This document shows positions 1-7,739 of a stretch of DNA of 64,000 nucleotides, one piece after another. This DNA comes from Comamonadaceae bacterium CG12_big_fil_rev_8_21_14_0_65_59_15 (lineage in GTDB: Bacteria > Pseudomonadota > Gammaproteobacteria > Burkholderiales > Burkholderiaceae_C): contig PCUV01000086.1 in the NCBI GenBank assembly GCA_002786915.1, positions 565-64,564 of the forward strand. The letters are read 5' to 3'. The notes under the pieces were generated by a model. That model had not been told where the DNA came from, made no database searches, and saw only the letters and a list, made by a program, of their open reading frames with translations. Both the position numbers and the translations under genes were made by a program. The stretch's first letter is position 1, and every line of letters begins with the position of its first letter.

Positions 1-1344
1 AAGACGCATGGCATCGACACCATCGACCTGGCCGTCATCAACCTGTATCCGTTTGAAGCCACCGTGGCCAAACCGGGTTGCACGCTGGAAGACGCCATCG
101 AGAACATCGACATCGGCGGCCCGGCCATGGTGCGCAGCGCGGCCAAGAACTGGAAAGACGTGGGCATCGTCACCGACGTGTCGCAATACCCCCAGGTGCT
201 GGCCGAATTGAAGGCCGGCGGCGCGCTCACGCTGGCGACCAAGTTCGCCCTGAGCGTGGCCGCCTTCAACCGCGTGGCGCAGTACGACGCGGCCATCAGC
301 GACTACCTGTCGTCGATCACGTTTGACGCCAGCGCCAGTGTGCCAGCGCGCAAGCAGTTTCCGGATCAGTCCAACGGCTGCTTTGTCAAACTGCAAGACC
401 TGCGCTACGGCGAAAACCCGCACCAAAGTGCCGCCTTTTACCGCGACCTGGTCCCGGCCCCGGGCAGCCTGGTGACCGCCGTGCAACTGCAGGGCAAGGA
501 GCTGAGCTACAACAACATTGGCGACGCCGACGCCGCGTGGGAATGCGTCAAGAGTTTTGACGCCGCCAAGGACGGCGCGGCCTGCGTGATATTGAAGCAC
601 GCCAACCCCTGCGGCGTGGCAGTGGGTGCGGATGCGCTGGAAGCCTATAACAAAGCCTTTCAGACCGACCCAACCAGCGCGTTTGGCGGCATTATTGCCG
701 TCAACTGCACGCTGGACGAGCGTGCGGCGCTACAAATGTCAAAGCAGTTTATCGAGGTGCTGATGGCCCCCGACTACACGCCCGAGGCGCTGGCCGTGTT
801 CAAAAGCAAGGTCAACGTGCGCATCCTCAAGATCGCGCTGCCGCCGGGCGGCACCAGCGACTGGGACAACGGCCGCAACGCCATTGAGAGCAAACGCGTG
901 GGCTCAGGCCTGCTGTTGCAAACCGCCGACAACCATGTGCTGACATTGGCGGACCTGAAAGTGGTGACCAAAGTGCAGCCCACGGCGCAGCAACTGCAAG
1001 ACCTGATGTTCGCCTGGAACATCGCCAAATTTGTCAAAAGCAACGCCATCGTGTTCTGCAAAGACGGCATGACCTACGGCGTGGGCGCTGGGCAGATGAG
1101 CCGCCTGGATTCGGCGCGCATTGCGTCCATCAAAGCGCAAGCGGCGGGCCTGAGCCTGGCCGGCACCGCCGTGGCCAGTGACGCGTTCTTTCCGTTCCGT
1201 GACGGGCTGGACGTGGTGGTGGACGCCGGCGCCACCTGCGTCATCCAGCCGGGTGGCAGCATCCGCGACCAGGAAGTGATCGACGCCGCCAACGAGCGCG
1301 GCGTGGCGATGGTTTATACCGGCGTGCGGCATTTCAGGCACTGA
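1..1344 (+). CDS. purH: Bifunctional AICAR formyltransferase / IMP cyclohydrolase PurH, 5' end outside window
   Basis: Catalyses the last two steps of de novo purine synthesis: formylation of AICAR and closure to IMP, in the cytosol. The reading frame is open from base 1, and its first residues ([16 protein letters not shown]) already match the interior of the N-terminal cyclohydrolase domain, so the start lies upstream of the window. About 447 codons are present. The formyltransferase domain carries the conserved KHANPCG motif at about residue 199 of the visible part, then [10 protein letters not shown], and the protein ends in the family-typical [14 protein letters not shown]. Nothing looks broken. 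It is the last core gene before the AT-rich accessory block. Confidence 0.97.
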   Translation, partial: KTHGIDTIDLAVINLYPFEATVAKPGCTLEDAIENIDIGGPAMVRSAAKNWKDVGIVTDVSQYPQVLAELKAGGALTLATKFALSVAAFNRVAQYDAAISDYLSSITFDASASVPARKQFPDQSNGCFVKLQDLRYGENPHQSAAFYRDLVPAPGSLVTAVQLQGKELSYNNIGDADAAWECVKSFDAAKDGAACVILKHANPCGVAVGADALEAYNKAFQTDPTSAFGGIIAVNCTLDERAALQMSKQFIEVLMAPDYTPEALAVFKSKVNVRILKIALPPGGTSDWDNGRNAIESKRVGSGLLLQTADNHVLTLADLKVVTKVQPTAQQLQDLMFAWNIAKFVKSNAIVFCKDGMTYGVGAGQMSRLDSARIASIKAQAAGLSLAGTAVASDAFFPFRDGLDVVVDAGATCVIQPGGSIRDQEVIDAANERGVAMVYTGVRHFRH

Positions 1345-1689
1345 GCACGGTGTTTGCTGAATTTTGATTTGGCGCTGCGGCGCTGCACAAGGATCACTTT
1401 GAAAAGGGTGGTTCTTGAGAAGGGTTGTGGTGTGTCAATCAATCGGGTGTTTGGATGAAGTCGTTGTCACTCACGGATTTGTCTTTTGTCGGTCGGGAAT
1501 AGGCTGACTGCGGTCCTCCACGCGGTAAAATTATAAGTCAGTTACGCCACGAAAGCGGTAATACGTATGCATTGAGGTGAACAGAATTTGAATTCAAGTG
1601 GACTGTTAATAACACGCTTAATATTATATTTGTTTGATGTAAATTAAATGCCGTTGAAGATTTATTAATTTTATAATTAGAAGTATTTT
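1345..1689. other. Intergenic stretch with a GC drop, no gene seen
   Basis: 345 bases between purH and the first AT-rich gene. No credible reading frame, RNA gene or clear hairpin terminator was found. From about position 1560 the sequence becomes strongly AT-rich, unlike purH, which marks the left edge of the accessory block. Confidence 0.6.
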
Positions 1690-2259
1690 ATGAATATTAA
1701 TGATAACAAAATAACCTATTCGAGTTTTATCGAAGCACAAAAAGAAGCGAATCGATTAAGCAAAGAGCATAATCGCGGATTTAATGTATACAAAAGTGGG
1801 TGTGGCTGGATGATAGGGGGTGTTCACATAACGAAGGAGAAGAAAATTAAATCCTTTGCAAACTTACATCAGTTGCTTGACTTGTACAAAGATGATGAGA
1901 ATGATACAAGTGTGGATTTATTCATACGCGATGTCGAACGACAGAGTGTTATCTCAGAAAGTGAAGAAGTTGGTGTTGATCTAAACTGGATATTACAGAA
2001 TGTATCCATCAAGCAAGGTTTTGAAGTTGGTTTGTCAGCAGCAAATAAAAAAACCTATCTGGTGTTAGATTTGACGCAAGATACGAATAAGTTGCGATTG
2101 AAGATGGGTGGAAAATTTGATGTGCATATCCCACTTATGAAAAAGCAATGTGATGCCCTAATCAGTAAAAGTGTACGCTGGCACACATGGAATAGCAAAT
2201 CCAGAGATACAAATTGGTTGCCAAATGAGTGGTTTTATTTGGTGGAGGAGAATCTTTAA
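1690..2259 (+). CDS. Hypothetical protein, AT-rich, probably acquired
   Basis: A 189-residue soluble protein that I do not recognise. It is lysine/asparagine rich (starts MNINDNKITYSSFIEAQKEA) and has no signal peptide or membrane segment. Its base composition is far more AT-rich than purH or hemL, which suggests horizontal transfer. Visible features are an N-terminal segment with GFNVYKSGCGWMIGGVHI and a tryptophan-rich C-terminus (WHTWNSKSRDTNWLPNEWFYL). It lies 45 bases upstream of a second AT-rich gene on the same strand, so the two may be co-transcribed. The start codon is preceded only by an AT-rich stretch without a strong ribosome binding site. No function is proposed. Confidence 0.6.
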   Translation: MNINDNKITYSSFIEAQKEANRLSKEHNRGFNVYKSGCGWMIGGVHITKEKKIKSFANLHQLLDLYKDDENDTSVDLFIRDVERQSVISESEEVGVDLNWILQNVSIKQGFEVGLSAANKKTYLVLDLTQDTNKLRLKMGGKFDVHIPLMKKQCDALISKSVRWHTWNSKSRDTNWLPNEWFYLVEENL

Positions 2260-2304
2260 TTCAATTTGTGCGTAGTAGGTTAATTAGTTAAAAAGGGGGA
2301 TCGT

Positions 2305-2682
2305 ATGGATAGAAATGTTGAAATACAAATCATGCTGTGGAGTGATGTGTCTATTATTGCACTGGAATCTATAATGGCTATGAGTGGAGATACTAATAGC
2401 GTACAATATTTTAATGTCAAAGAGAGAGCAACAAGGATACTTAGGCGTATGTCAAATGCCGGGTTTAGTAAAGAAAAGTTGCAAGATACGGTGTCTCTAT
2501 TTATGAAAACTAGAGGCGAGTTTGCATCGGATGCAAATAGTTCTACAGTTCCGGCGCATCTAATTCCCGCTTTGCTCGTTGCACTGTGTGTTAGGAATGT
2601 TATTCCGTATGAGATTGATGATGTAGCATTTGAACAAATTTTAATGAAGTCACACGATTATCTTTCTGGAGTTGGTTTGTGA
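2305..2682 (+). CDS. Hypothetical protein, AT-rich, partner of the preceding gene
   Basis: A 125-residue protein that I do not recognise, preceded by a G-rich ribosome binding site (AAAAAGGGGGATCGT before ATG). It looks largely alpha-helical (SDVSIIALESIMAM, FNVKERATRILRRM) and has no membrane segment. Its AT-rich composition matches the upstream gene and differs from the surrounding chromosome. A two-gene unit of this size in an accessory region rich in toxin-antitoxin modules could be another protein pair, but nothing in the sequence proves it. Confidence 0.6.
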   Translation: MDRNVEIQIMLWSDVSIIALESIMAMSGDTNSVQYFNVKERATRILRRMSNAGFSKEKLQDTVSLFMKTRGEFASDANSSTVPAHLIPALLVALCVRNVIPYEIDDVAFEQILMKSHDYLSGVGL

Positions 2683-2850
2683 GATAGTTTTGATTGATTT
2701 GTACTAAAAAATTAAAGCAGTGAAGTGCCAGGAAAATCTGCTTCCAGCCCTTCAGAGTCATTCCCGACTGGAATCCCAATGACTCCTGACGCTGTAAAGC
2801 CGAAATAGCACTTTCCTTTAGCGCCGAAGGCAAATTCTGGCAAAGGGTTC

Positions 2851-3171
2851 TTATATAACCGCCAGACGCTGCACCATGTCCGGGAACTTCTCCACCATAC
2901 GAATCAGCAACGCTGCTTGTGCATTGGGTCTTGCCCGACCTTGCTCCCAGTTTTCAAGCGTTCGTGGGTTGGTGCGCAGGTAGTGCGCAAACACTGGGCG
3001 CGACAAGCGCAATTGTTCGCGCACCTGGATCACATCGTGCGGTAGCAGCACCGGCGCTGGTTTGCTTTCACGCTTGAAGGTGCGAAGCGTCAGCTTGCCC
3101 TCGCGTTCAGATTTGAGCGCTTCAAAACCTTCTGTGAGCTCAGCAAAAATATCGCGTTTTTTGGTCATCAT
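2851..3171 (-). CDS. NadS/HigA-like helix-turn-helix antitoxin
   Basis: A 106-residue DNA-binding antitoxin. A disordered N-terminal half leads into a helix-turn-helix of the XRE/NadS kind (LPHDVIQVREQLRLSRPVFA then TNPRTLENWEQGRARPNAQA). Proteins of this type neutralise a HigB/RelE-like toxin and repress their own operon. The gene lies downstream of, and overlaps by 32 bases, the toxin gene on the same strand; toxin-first order is usual for higBA-like pairs. A decayed copy of its 3' end is present at 3993-4090. The start could be either of the two adjacent methionines. Confidence 0.85.
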   Translation of the reverse strand: MMTKKRDIFAELTEGFEALKSEREGKLTLRTFKRESKPAPVLLPHDVIQVREQLRLSRPVFAHYLRTNPRTLENWEQGRARPNAQAALLIRMVEKFPDMVQRLAVI

Positions 3172-3523
3172 GTTCTCCGTCTTTCGGTTGTCGGTTTTCC
3201 AACTCGTTCTTCAACAGCTGTTTGAGGATTTTGCACTGCACTGGCGTCAAATCAGCAGCTTCATTTTTGTCATAGACCGTGAAAAGCCAAAACTGGTCAC
3301 CGCCTGACCACCCCTCATAAATCACCCGCAGCCCACCACGCTTTCCCTTGCCACGACGTGGATCAGGTTGACGCAGCTTGCGCAATCCGCCAGTGCCTAC
3401 GATGACATCTCCCGCCGTTGGGTTGTCCATCAGCTCAAGCTGCAAAAGCCGGTAGGTTTCGTCGTCCAAATAGTCTTTGCGAGTGCGCTCGAACGGTGGT
3501 AGCTCAACAAAGGTGGCTTTCAT
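3140..3523 (-). CDS. RelE/HigB-2-like mRNA interferase toxin
   Basis: A 127-residue toxin of the RelE superfamily (HigB-2/YgjN type). Visible family features are FERTRKDYLDDETYRLLQLE near the N-terminus, the stretch GDVIVGTGGLRKLRQPDPRR, GKRGGLRVIYEG, and a beta-strand with FWLFTVYDKNEAADL followed by a C-terminal helix. Related toxins cleave ribosome-bound mRNA. It is the first gene of the two-gene minus-strand operon with the NadS-like antitoxin. The region just upstream has an AT-rich stretch with TTGTACGTTAATTGCGTA that may hold the promoter and operator. Confidence 0.85.
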   Translation of the reverse strand: MKATFVELPPFERTRKDYLDDETYRLLQLELMDNPTAGDVIVGTGGLRKLRQPDPRRGKGKRGGLRVIYEGWSGGDQFWLFTVYDKNEAADLTPVQCKILKQLLKNELENRQPKDGEHDDQKTRYFC

Positions 3524-3551
3524 GGATAAATTGTACGTTAATTGCGTATGA

Positions 3552-3666
3552 ATTGGCTTGTAAAACGATTTCGAGCGGCGGTTTTCTAAAACTCGTCCCC
3601 AAGCGGGGGATGTCGCTGTACTCAGTTTCGGTGCTTGGCAACTTGGCTAATGCGTTCAATCGCTTG
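3552..3666 (-). pseudogene. Fossil fragment of a brnA-like antitoxin gene
   Basis: Read on the minus strand this stretch gives RLNALAKLPSTETEYSDIP and then degenerates. That parallels RLNALAKMQDTEIDYSDIPP of the intact BrnA at 5663-6010, and the DNA is also visibly similar (shared GGCTTGTAAAACG and GGGGGATGTCGCTGTA). It has no start, no C-terminal ribbon-helix-helix and no neighbouring brnT, so it is a remnant of a second, diverged brnTA module. Confidence 0.75.
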
Positions 3667-3689
3667 TCGCAACCATATGGGCAGCATCA

Positions 3690-3803
3690 CAAAGCGCCGC
3701 CAAAAAACGCGTGGGGTCTTCAGGCAACGTGGCAAAGTTGTCCGGCGTGATGATGCTGGCAGATGACTGATTCGACGATGGTGTCTTTCATGTAGGCGTA
3801 CAC
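3690..3803 (-). pseudogene. Fossil of the DUF4143 ATPase gene with internal deletion
   Basis: Two segments of the ATPase encoded at 6543-7691 survive here in the same order on the minus strand. 3765-3803 reads VYAYMKDTIVESVI (intact copy: WYAYMKDAIVESVI), and 3690-3758 reads IITPDNFATLPEDPTRFLAAL (intact copy: VITPDNFAALSEDPRRFLAAL). Everything between them, more than 150 codons, is missing. The N-terminal P-loop part is also gone. Confidence 0.85.
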
Positions 3804-3806
3804 GTC

Positions 3807-3913
3807 GAATCATGCTGCGCCGTTCAACCAATGGACTGGACTTATATGAAAAATAGGCCACCAGCGCTTATGTGACAAGCGAAAGCAGCTCTTATTTTGA
3901 TATCAATTTGAAC
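3807..3913 (+). repeat. Array repeat copy A (ATPase-upstream segment plus interspersed repeat)
   Basis: Contains GCCGTTCAACCAATGGACTG, TATATGAAAAATAGGCC, CAGCGCTTATGTGACAAGCG and then AGCTCTTATTTTGATATCAA. The same series occurs at 6354-6514 and 7717-7880, and the right half also at 4826-4883, always in the same orientation. It joins directly to a fossil of the hemL 3' end. Confidence 0.85.
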
Positions 3914-3978
3914 ACCTCACGCGCCGCGGCCACGGTTTGCGCGATGTTGTCGTCGGCATCTGCGGCGTTGACAACCGG
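3891..3978 (-). pseudogene. Fossil of the hemL 3' end
   Basis: About 88 bases closely match the last part of hemL at 7859-7950. Both carry the stop codon inside TTATTTTGATATCAA, then ACACCTC, CGCGCCGC, CCACGGTTTG and TCGTCGTCGG. Only about the last 29 codons are present, so this is a truncated duplicate, not a gene. Confidence 0.85.
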
Positions 3979-3992
3979 CAACGGTTTTTTAA

Positions 3993-4090
3993 ATGACCAC
4001 CAGCCGTTGCACACTGACCGGGAACTTCTCCATCATACGAATCAGCAACGCTACTTGTGCATTGGGTTTTGCCCGACCTTGCTCCCAGTT
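3993..4090 (-). pseudogene. Fossil of the nadS-like antitoxin 3' end
   Basis: Near-copy of 2860-2957, the C-terminal third of the NadS-like antitoxin (shared GGAACTTCTCC, ATACGAATCAGCAACGCT, TTGCCCGACCTTGCTCCCAG). It stops abruptly at the vapC stop codon, which points to a recombination joint. Confidence 0.85.
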
Positions 4091-4507
4091 TCAAACCCGA
4101 AACGGGTTGCGAATCACCAGCGGGTGACTTTTGTCTGGCGCTGGCAGCATGATATTGAGGCCGTCCTGCATGTCCTCAGAGTACAAAATGGCGCAATCGG
4201 CCAGGGCTGTAGTGGCAACAATGTTGGCGTCAACCACCGACAGGTTGTAGCGGGCCATCAACGCCAATGCGGTTTGATGCGTGTGCAGGCTCACGTCGAG
4301 TACCTCACAGGTGTCGGTCAAGGTGGTGCACAGCGTCTGGATATCTGGCAGCGGCATGGCGCGCTTTTTGCGCAGCACGTTGGCAAACTCATTGAGCACC
4401 TGCACGCTAATGACACTTTGCTGCGCCAACAACCGCTCCACCACATCCGCTCGGGTGCTGTCGTCCACCCAATAAATCAACACATTGGTGTCGATAAAGA
4501 CCTTCAC
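4091..4507 (-). CDS. vapC: VapC-like PIN-domain ribonuclease toxin
   Basis: A 138-residue PIN-domain protein. It starts (M/V)KVFIDTNVLIYW with the first acidic metal ligand, has a conserved Glu in QVLNEFANVLRKK, and Asp residues in LSVVDANIVATTA and ILYSEDMQDG, giving the four-acid active site of VapC RNases. The start is a GTG inside a GTGA overlap with the antitoxin stop, so the two are translationally coupled. It is the second gene of a minus-strand antitoxin-toxin pair in the repeat-delimited array. Confidence 0.9.
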   Translation of the reverse strand: MKVFIDTNVLIYWVDDSTRADVVERLLAQQSVISVQVLNEFANVLRKKRAMPLPDIQTLCTTLTDTCEVLDVSLHTHQTALALMARYNLSVVDANIVATTALADCAILYSEDMQDGLNIMLPAPDKSHPLVIRNPFRV

Positions 4508-4749
4508 CTTGCGTTGGCCTCGTCACGATCAAAGGCAAAGTCTGCCCCCCAAGGTGCGCGCAAGTGGCGCACCGCCTGTAGCCGCTCCAGTTTGCTGGGC
4601 AAGCGCACCACGCTGACGCAGGGCGGCTGAGCGGCTGACCGAGGTGCCGGTTGCAGCAGCAACTCGTCCCCATCGGCAATGCCCAGCTCTTGCACCAAGG
4701 CAACAGGCAGGCGCACCGCCAGACTGTTTCCCCATTTGGCAACTTGCAT
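4504..4749 (-). CDS. AbrB/MazE-type antitoxin paired with VapC
   Basis: An 81-residue antitoxin whose N-terminus is a SpoVT/AbrB swapped-hairpin DNA-binding fold (MQVAKWGNSLAVRLPVALVQ then LGIADGDELLLQP). The C-terminal tail, rich in charged residues and tryptophan, would bind the toxin. The start at 4749 is chosen because GGAGG lies six bases upstream of that ATG; a longer frame exists but lacks such a site. It overlaps vapC by four bases. Such antitoxins block the PIN toxin and autoregulate the operon. Confidence 0.87.
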   Translation of the reverse strand: MQVAKWGNSLAVRLPVALVQELGIADGDELLLQPAPRSAAQPPCVSVVRLPSKLERLQAVRHLRAPWGADFAFDRDEANAR

Positions 4750-4825
4750 CTTGAACCTCCGTTTTGATATACAGCCATCAAAGTATATGGTATGGCGTGG
4801 TCTTGCACAAGTTAGATGCCAATTC

Positions 4826-4883
4826 AAGCCTAAGCCCTTATGCAAAAAGCGCAAACAGCTCTTATTTTGATATCAATTTGAAC
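4826..4883 (+). repeat. Array repeat copy B
   Basis: AAGCCTAAGCCCTTATGCAA, AAAGCGCAAACAGC and TCTTATTTTGATATCAATTT, same orientation as copies A, C and D. The ATPase-upstream portion present in the other three copies is absent. It separates the vapC unit from the next one. Confidence 0.8.
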
Positions 4884-4922
4884 ACCAAACGAGCTGTCCG
4901 ACTTCATCACCTGGCGGCGCGC

Positions 4923-5561
4923 TCAGGCGGCCTTGTTGTTGTGTTCAAGAAGCCAGTCTGCACGACCAAAGCGGTAACCCGGGAACTCCGCTGCCAGCGT
5001 GGTTTGCCCAAGAACCAGACGCCGGGCAAGACTGGCCAACACAGCCACTTCGTCTGCATTGCGTACCTCCATCGGTGCGACAAGGCTGACGCCCATCGCC
5101 CAAGACAGGCGCTCCCACTTCCATGAAGGTGTCACATCAAAATCGATGCCATCCGCCTTCAGGCGATTTTCAATGTCGCGCAGCACATCGTAGTGTTGCC
5201 GCTGCTGCGCAGAAGGCTTACGGCAGGTGTAGCTGACCAGTTTTTTGCGCGACCGGCCTACCTTGCGGTAGTTTTTTGTCGCGCCCTCAGTGAGCCAGTT
5301 GTCTTGCGGGCCTGGCCCCGCTTCTTGCCAGGCCTGTTCCTCAATCGCATTGGCATAAACGTAGCGTGGATGCTGCCACCAGACGATGATGCGTCGTCCA
5401 TTCAGGATAAAGCCAACGTCATCCCACCACGACAGGCTCTCAGGTGTCATCTCGGCATACGAGTGCGGCACATAAAGGCCCCCCTGCGACAAACGCCAAG
5501 GATGATGCTGGTGGTACTGGCGTTGCAGCCGCCTCAGAAGTTCGAGTCTGGTGTTTTTCAT
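4923..5561 (-). CDS. Hypothetical protein
   Basis: A 212-residue soluble basic protein that I do not recognise. It has a basic N-terminus (MKNTRLELLRRLQRQYHQHH), several tryptophans (SLSWWDDVGF, RRIIVWWQHPRYVYA), a lysine/arginine-rich centre (KNYRKVGRSRKKLVSYTCR) and a C-terminus FPGYRFGRADWLLEHN. There is no signal peptide or membrane segment. It occupies the same array unit as brnTA, downstream of it and on the same strand, but 101 bases separate it from brnA, so co-transcription is uncertain. No function is proposed. Confidence 0.65.
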   Translation of the reverse strand: MKNTRLELLRRLQRQYHQHHPWRLSQGGLYVPHSYAEMTPESLSWWDDVGFILNGRRIIVWWQHPRYVYANAIEEQAWQEAGPGPQDNWLTEGATKNYRKVGRSRKKLVSYTCRKPSAQQRQHYDVLRDIENRLKADGIDFDVTPSWKWERLSWAMGVSLVAPMEVRNADEVAVLASLARRLVLGQTTLAAEFPGYRFGRADWLLEHNNKAA

Positions 5562-5662
5562 GTTGTCAGCTCAGCTATTTGTCAGTACGTTAACGCCACA
5601 AGCCAAGATTGGCCGTCCACCGCTTTAAAAGGTCGGCGCCTTTGGTGCATTCATCTGTCGTA

Positions 5663-6010
5663 TCAACTGGCGCTTTTGGCGTTTACCGGCTCACCCTCAT
5701 GGCGTTGCATGGCTTGCAACATAGCCTCGCGCAAAATGGCGTTGATGCGCGTCTGATACCCCTTGCCACGGCTTTTGAGCCAGAGCAAAACATCAGAATC
5801 AACCCGTACTGTGGTGACTTGTTTGACAGGCTTGTAAAACGGATTGCGAACAGCATTTTTCCAAAACGCATCATCCAGCGGGGGGATGTCGCTGTAATCG
5901 ATTTCAGTGTCTTGCATTTTGGCCAGTGCATTGAGTCGCACGCGCTGCTTATCGGTCAAAGGCGGCAAATTTTGCAAGTCAATTTCTTTTCTAACCATTC
6001 TGGTTTTCAT
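5663..6010 (-). CDS. brnA: BrnA-type antitoxin
   Basis: Antitoxin of the BrnT/BrnA system. The start at 6010 is chosen because AAAGGAG lies about ten bases upstream. The product is about 115 residues. The toxin-binding region RLNALAKMQDTEIDYSDIPP precedes the ribbon-helix-helix DNA-binding part (KQVTTVRVDSDVLLWLKSRG, YQTRINAILREAML). The RVDSDVLLWLK strand-helix motif is characteristic of the family. It overlaps brnT by 20 bases in the usual toxin-then-antitoxin order. A diverged fossil copy is at 3552-3666. Confidence 0.92.
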   Translation of the reverse strand: MKTRMVRKEIDLQNLPPLTDKQRVRLNALAKMQDTEIDYSDIPPLDDAFWKNAVRNPFYKPVKQVTTVRVDSDVLLWLKSRGKGYQTRINAILREAMLQAMQRHEGEPVNAKSAS

Positions 6011-6287
6011 AGCGTTGTCGCTCCTTTCGGTCTGCGCGTCGAGCTGAAATGATTCTGATAACTTCCTTGTTGTCCTGCGTTTCACCTACGGTATGTGCGA
6101 TCAACAGCACCAGATGTCCCTCGATCATTCCCACGGTTTGCCAGCGTAACTCGCCGCCTTCGATTCGATCTTGCCGCATGATGGCAAACGGATCTGAAAA
6201 CACACCCACTGCATCATCAAAAGCGACGCCATGCTTGCGCAAATTGCGCAAAGCCTTGACTTCATCCCATTCAAAGACGATTGACAT
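5991..6287 (-). CDS. brnT: BrnT-type ribonuclease toxin
   Basis: A 98-residue RelE-fold toxin. Family signatures are FEWDEVKALRNLRKHGVAFD near the N-terminus, RWQTVGMIEGHLVLLIAHTV, and VIRIISARRADRKERQRYE at the C-terminus, which supplies the basic RNA-cutting residues. It is the first gene of the brnTA operon on the minus strand, and BrnA presumably represses the operon with or without BrnT. Upstream lies array repeat copy C. Confidence 0.93.
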   Translation of the reverse strand: MSIVFEWDEVKALRNLRKHGVAFDDAVGVFSDPFAIMRQDRIEGGELRWQTVGMIEGHLVLLIAHTVGETQDNKEVIRIISARRADRKERQRYENQNG

Positions 6288-6353
6288 CTCAATTTGTTAA
6301 TACATTGGCGTAAAATTTTAACAGCAGGCGCGGTCATGTTGGTGTTTTGTAGG

Positions 6354-6514
6354 TCTAGCAAAAATACTGGGTAAGTCTAGTAAAACGTGCAGTTCAAGAA
6401 CACCGAACCATGTTTCGCCGTTCAACCGGTGGGCTGGAAATATATATAAGAAATAGGCCTCCAGCGCTTACGCGACAAGCGCAAGCAGCTCTTATTTTGA
6501 TATCAATTTGAACA
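6354..6514 (+). repeat. Array repeat copy C
   Basis: Parallels 7717-7880 over its whole length: GTCTAGCAAAAATACT, CTAGTAAAACGTG, GTTTCGCCGTTCAACCGG, GGGCTGG, AAATAGGCCT, CGCAAGCAGCTCTTATTTTG and ATATCAATTTGAACACC. Together with copy D it brackets the ATPase gene at 6543-7691 as a direct repeat of roughly 160 bases. Confidence 0.88.
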
Positions 6515-6542
6515 CCCAAACGTGCTGTCCGACTGCAGCATC

Positions 6543-7691
6543 TCAAAGCGCCGCCAAAAACCGCCTGGGGTCTTCGGACAAGGCAGCGAAGTTGTCTGGC
6601 GTGATCACAACCGGCCGTGCGTTTGGGAACTGTGCCACGAAAGCCTCTAACCCCTTGGCGGACTTTTTGCGCCCCGACTTCACTTCCAGCGCGTAGAGCT
6701 GCCCTTGGTGCTGATAGACAAAGTCCACTTCGGCGGACTTTTCGCGCCAGTAAAACAGTTCACCCGGCGACTGCAACAGTTCGGCACCCACGGCCAGCTC
6801 AAACACGCGAGCGTGCAACTCGGGGTCGGCTACGGCCTGCTGGCCCGCCGTCATGCTGTAAAGCGCCGGGCTCGCCATCAGGATTTTGGGGCTGGAGCTG
6901 CGCGTGAGCCACGCCTTGGCCGAGTACTTGTCCAGTGCATGAATCAGGAACGCGCCTGCGTAGAGCGACAGGTAATACTTGACCAAATCGGTGTTGCCCT
7001 TGTCTTGCAACTGCCCCAGCAACTTGGTGTAGCTGATTTCCTGGGCTGGGTAGCGGCTCAATATCTCGAACGCTTGCCGAAACAAGGCCGGGTTGGCTAC
7101 CTTGCGGCTTTGCAAGATGTCGCGGCCGATGACCGATTCCACAATGGCGTCTTTCATGTAGGCGTACCAGCGCTCGGGGTCGTCTTCAAATGCCACCGCG
7201 CCGGGGTAGCCGCCAAAGCGCAGGTAACGCTCCAGGTCGTAGCCGAACGCCGCTTTCAGCTCGCCAAATGTCCAGTGGTAGAGGCGTGTCATCTCAAAAC
7301 GACCCGCCAGACTTTCGGTCAGGCCGCTCTGGATTTGCAGCGCGCTTGAGCCCAGCAGCACCAGCTTCAGGCGCTGTGGCTGCCGGTCCCACAGCGCCTT
7401 GATGGTTTCCGGCCAGTTGGGCACTTTTTGAATTTCGTCGATGACCAGCAAAGTGCCGTCACCCGCCAGCGTGGCCTGTTGCCACTGCGCCAGCAGCCAG
7501 CTGCGGTCGCCCACCAGCACGTCGTCTGCACTGGCGTAGTGGCTGGTCCCGGGCCAGCGCGCCAAAAGCTGGCGTATGCCGGTGGTTTTGCCCACTTGGC
7601 GCGGGCCGGTCAGCACCTGGATCAGCGGGGCAGGGGCAATCAGTCGTCTTTCAAGCTGGGCAACAAAAGTGCGTTCAAACGTGCGGGCCAT
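6543..7691 (-). CDS. AAA-type ATPase with C-terminal DUF4143 domain
   Basis: A 382-residue P-loop ATPase of the AAA_14/DUF4143 family. It has Walker A GPRQVGKTT at about residue 30, Walker B LLVIDEIQK near residue 83, sensor-like LVLLGSSALQIQSGLTESLA, and a C-terminal nuclease-like fold with EVDFVYQHQGQLYALEVKSG. These proteins are common in accessory regions and their role is unknown; some sit beside toxin-antitoxin modules. The catalytic motifs look intact. The gene is bracketed by direct repeats C and D, and a deleted fossil of it lies at 3690-3803. Palindromes just upstream of the start may be its operator. A second, frameshifted member of the family is at 34201. Confidence 0.9.
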   Translation of the reverse strand: MARTFERTFVAQLERRLIAPAPLIQVLTGPRQVGKTTGIRQLLARWPGTSHYASADDVLVGDRSWLLAQWQQATLAGDGTLLVIDEIQKVPNWPETIKALWDRQPQRLKLVLLGSSALQIQSGLTESLAGRFEMTRLYHWTFGELKAAFGYDLERYLRFGGYPGAVAFEDDPERWYAYMKDAIVESVIGRDILQSRKVANPALFRQAFEILSRYPAQEISYTKLLGQLQDKGNTDLVKYYLSLYAGAFLIHALDKYSAKAWLTRSSSPKILMASPALYSMTAGQQAVADPELHARVFELAVGAELLQSPGELFYWREKSAEVDFVYQHQGQLYALEVKSGRKKSAKGLEAFVAQFPNARPVVITPDNFAALSEDPRRFLAAL

Positions 7692-7713
7692 GGCGGCAGT
7701 TTACGCATTTTTG

Positions 7714-7739
7714 CTAGACCGGTCTAGTAAAAATACTAG
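7714..7739 (-). promoter_or_regulatory. Overlapping CTAG palindromes upstream of the ATPase gene, possible operator
   Basis: A perfect 14-base palindrome CTAGACCGGTCTAG (7714-7727) overlaps the inverted repeat CTAGTAAAAATACTAG (7724-7739), 23-48 bases upstream of the ATPase start codon. A further CTAGTAAAA lies at about 7748. CTAG is rare in such genomes, so clustered sites suggest a binding site. A partial copy of this segment exists in array repeat C. Confidence 0.45.

Noticed and set aside
3622..3861. Minus-strand small gene of 79 codons
   Set aside because: The frame runs across the ATPase fossil and repeat A in the wrong frame relative to the ATPase; it is a by-product of decay.
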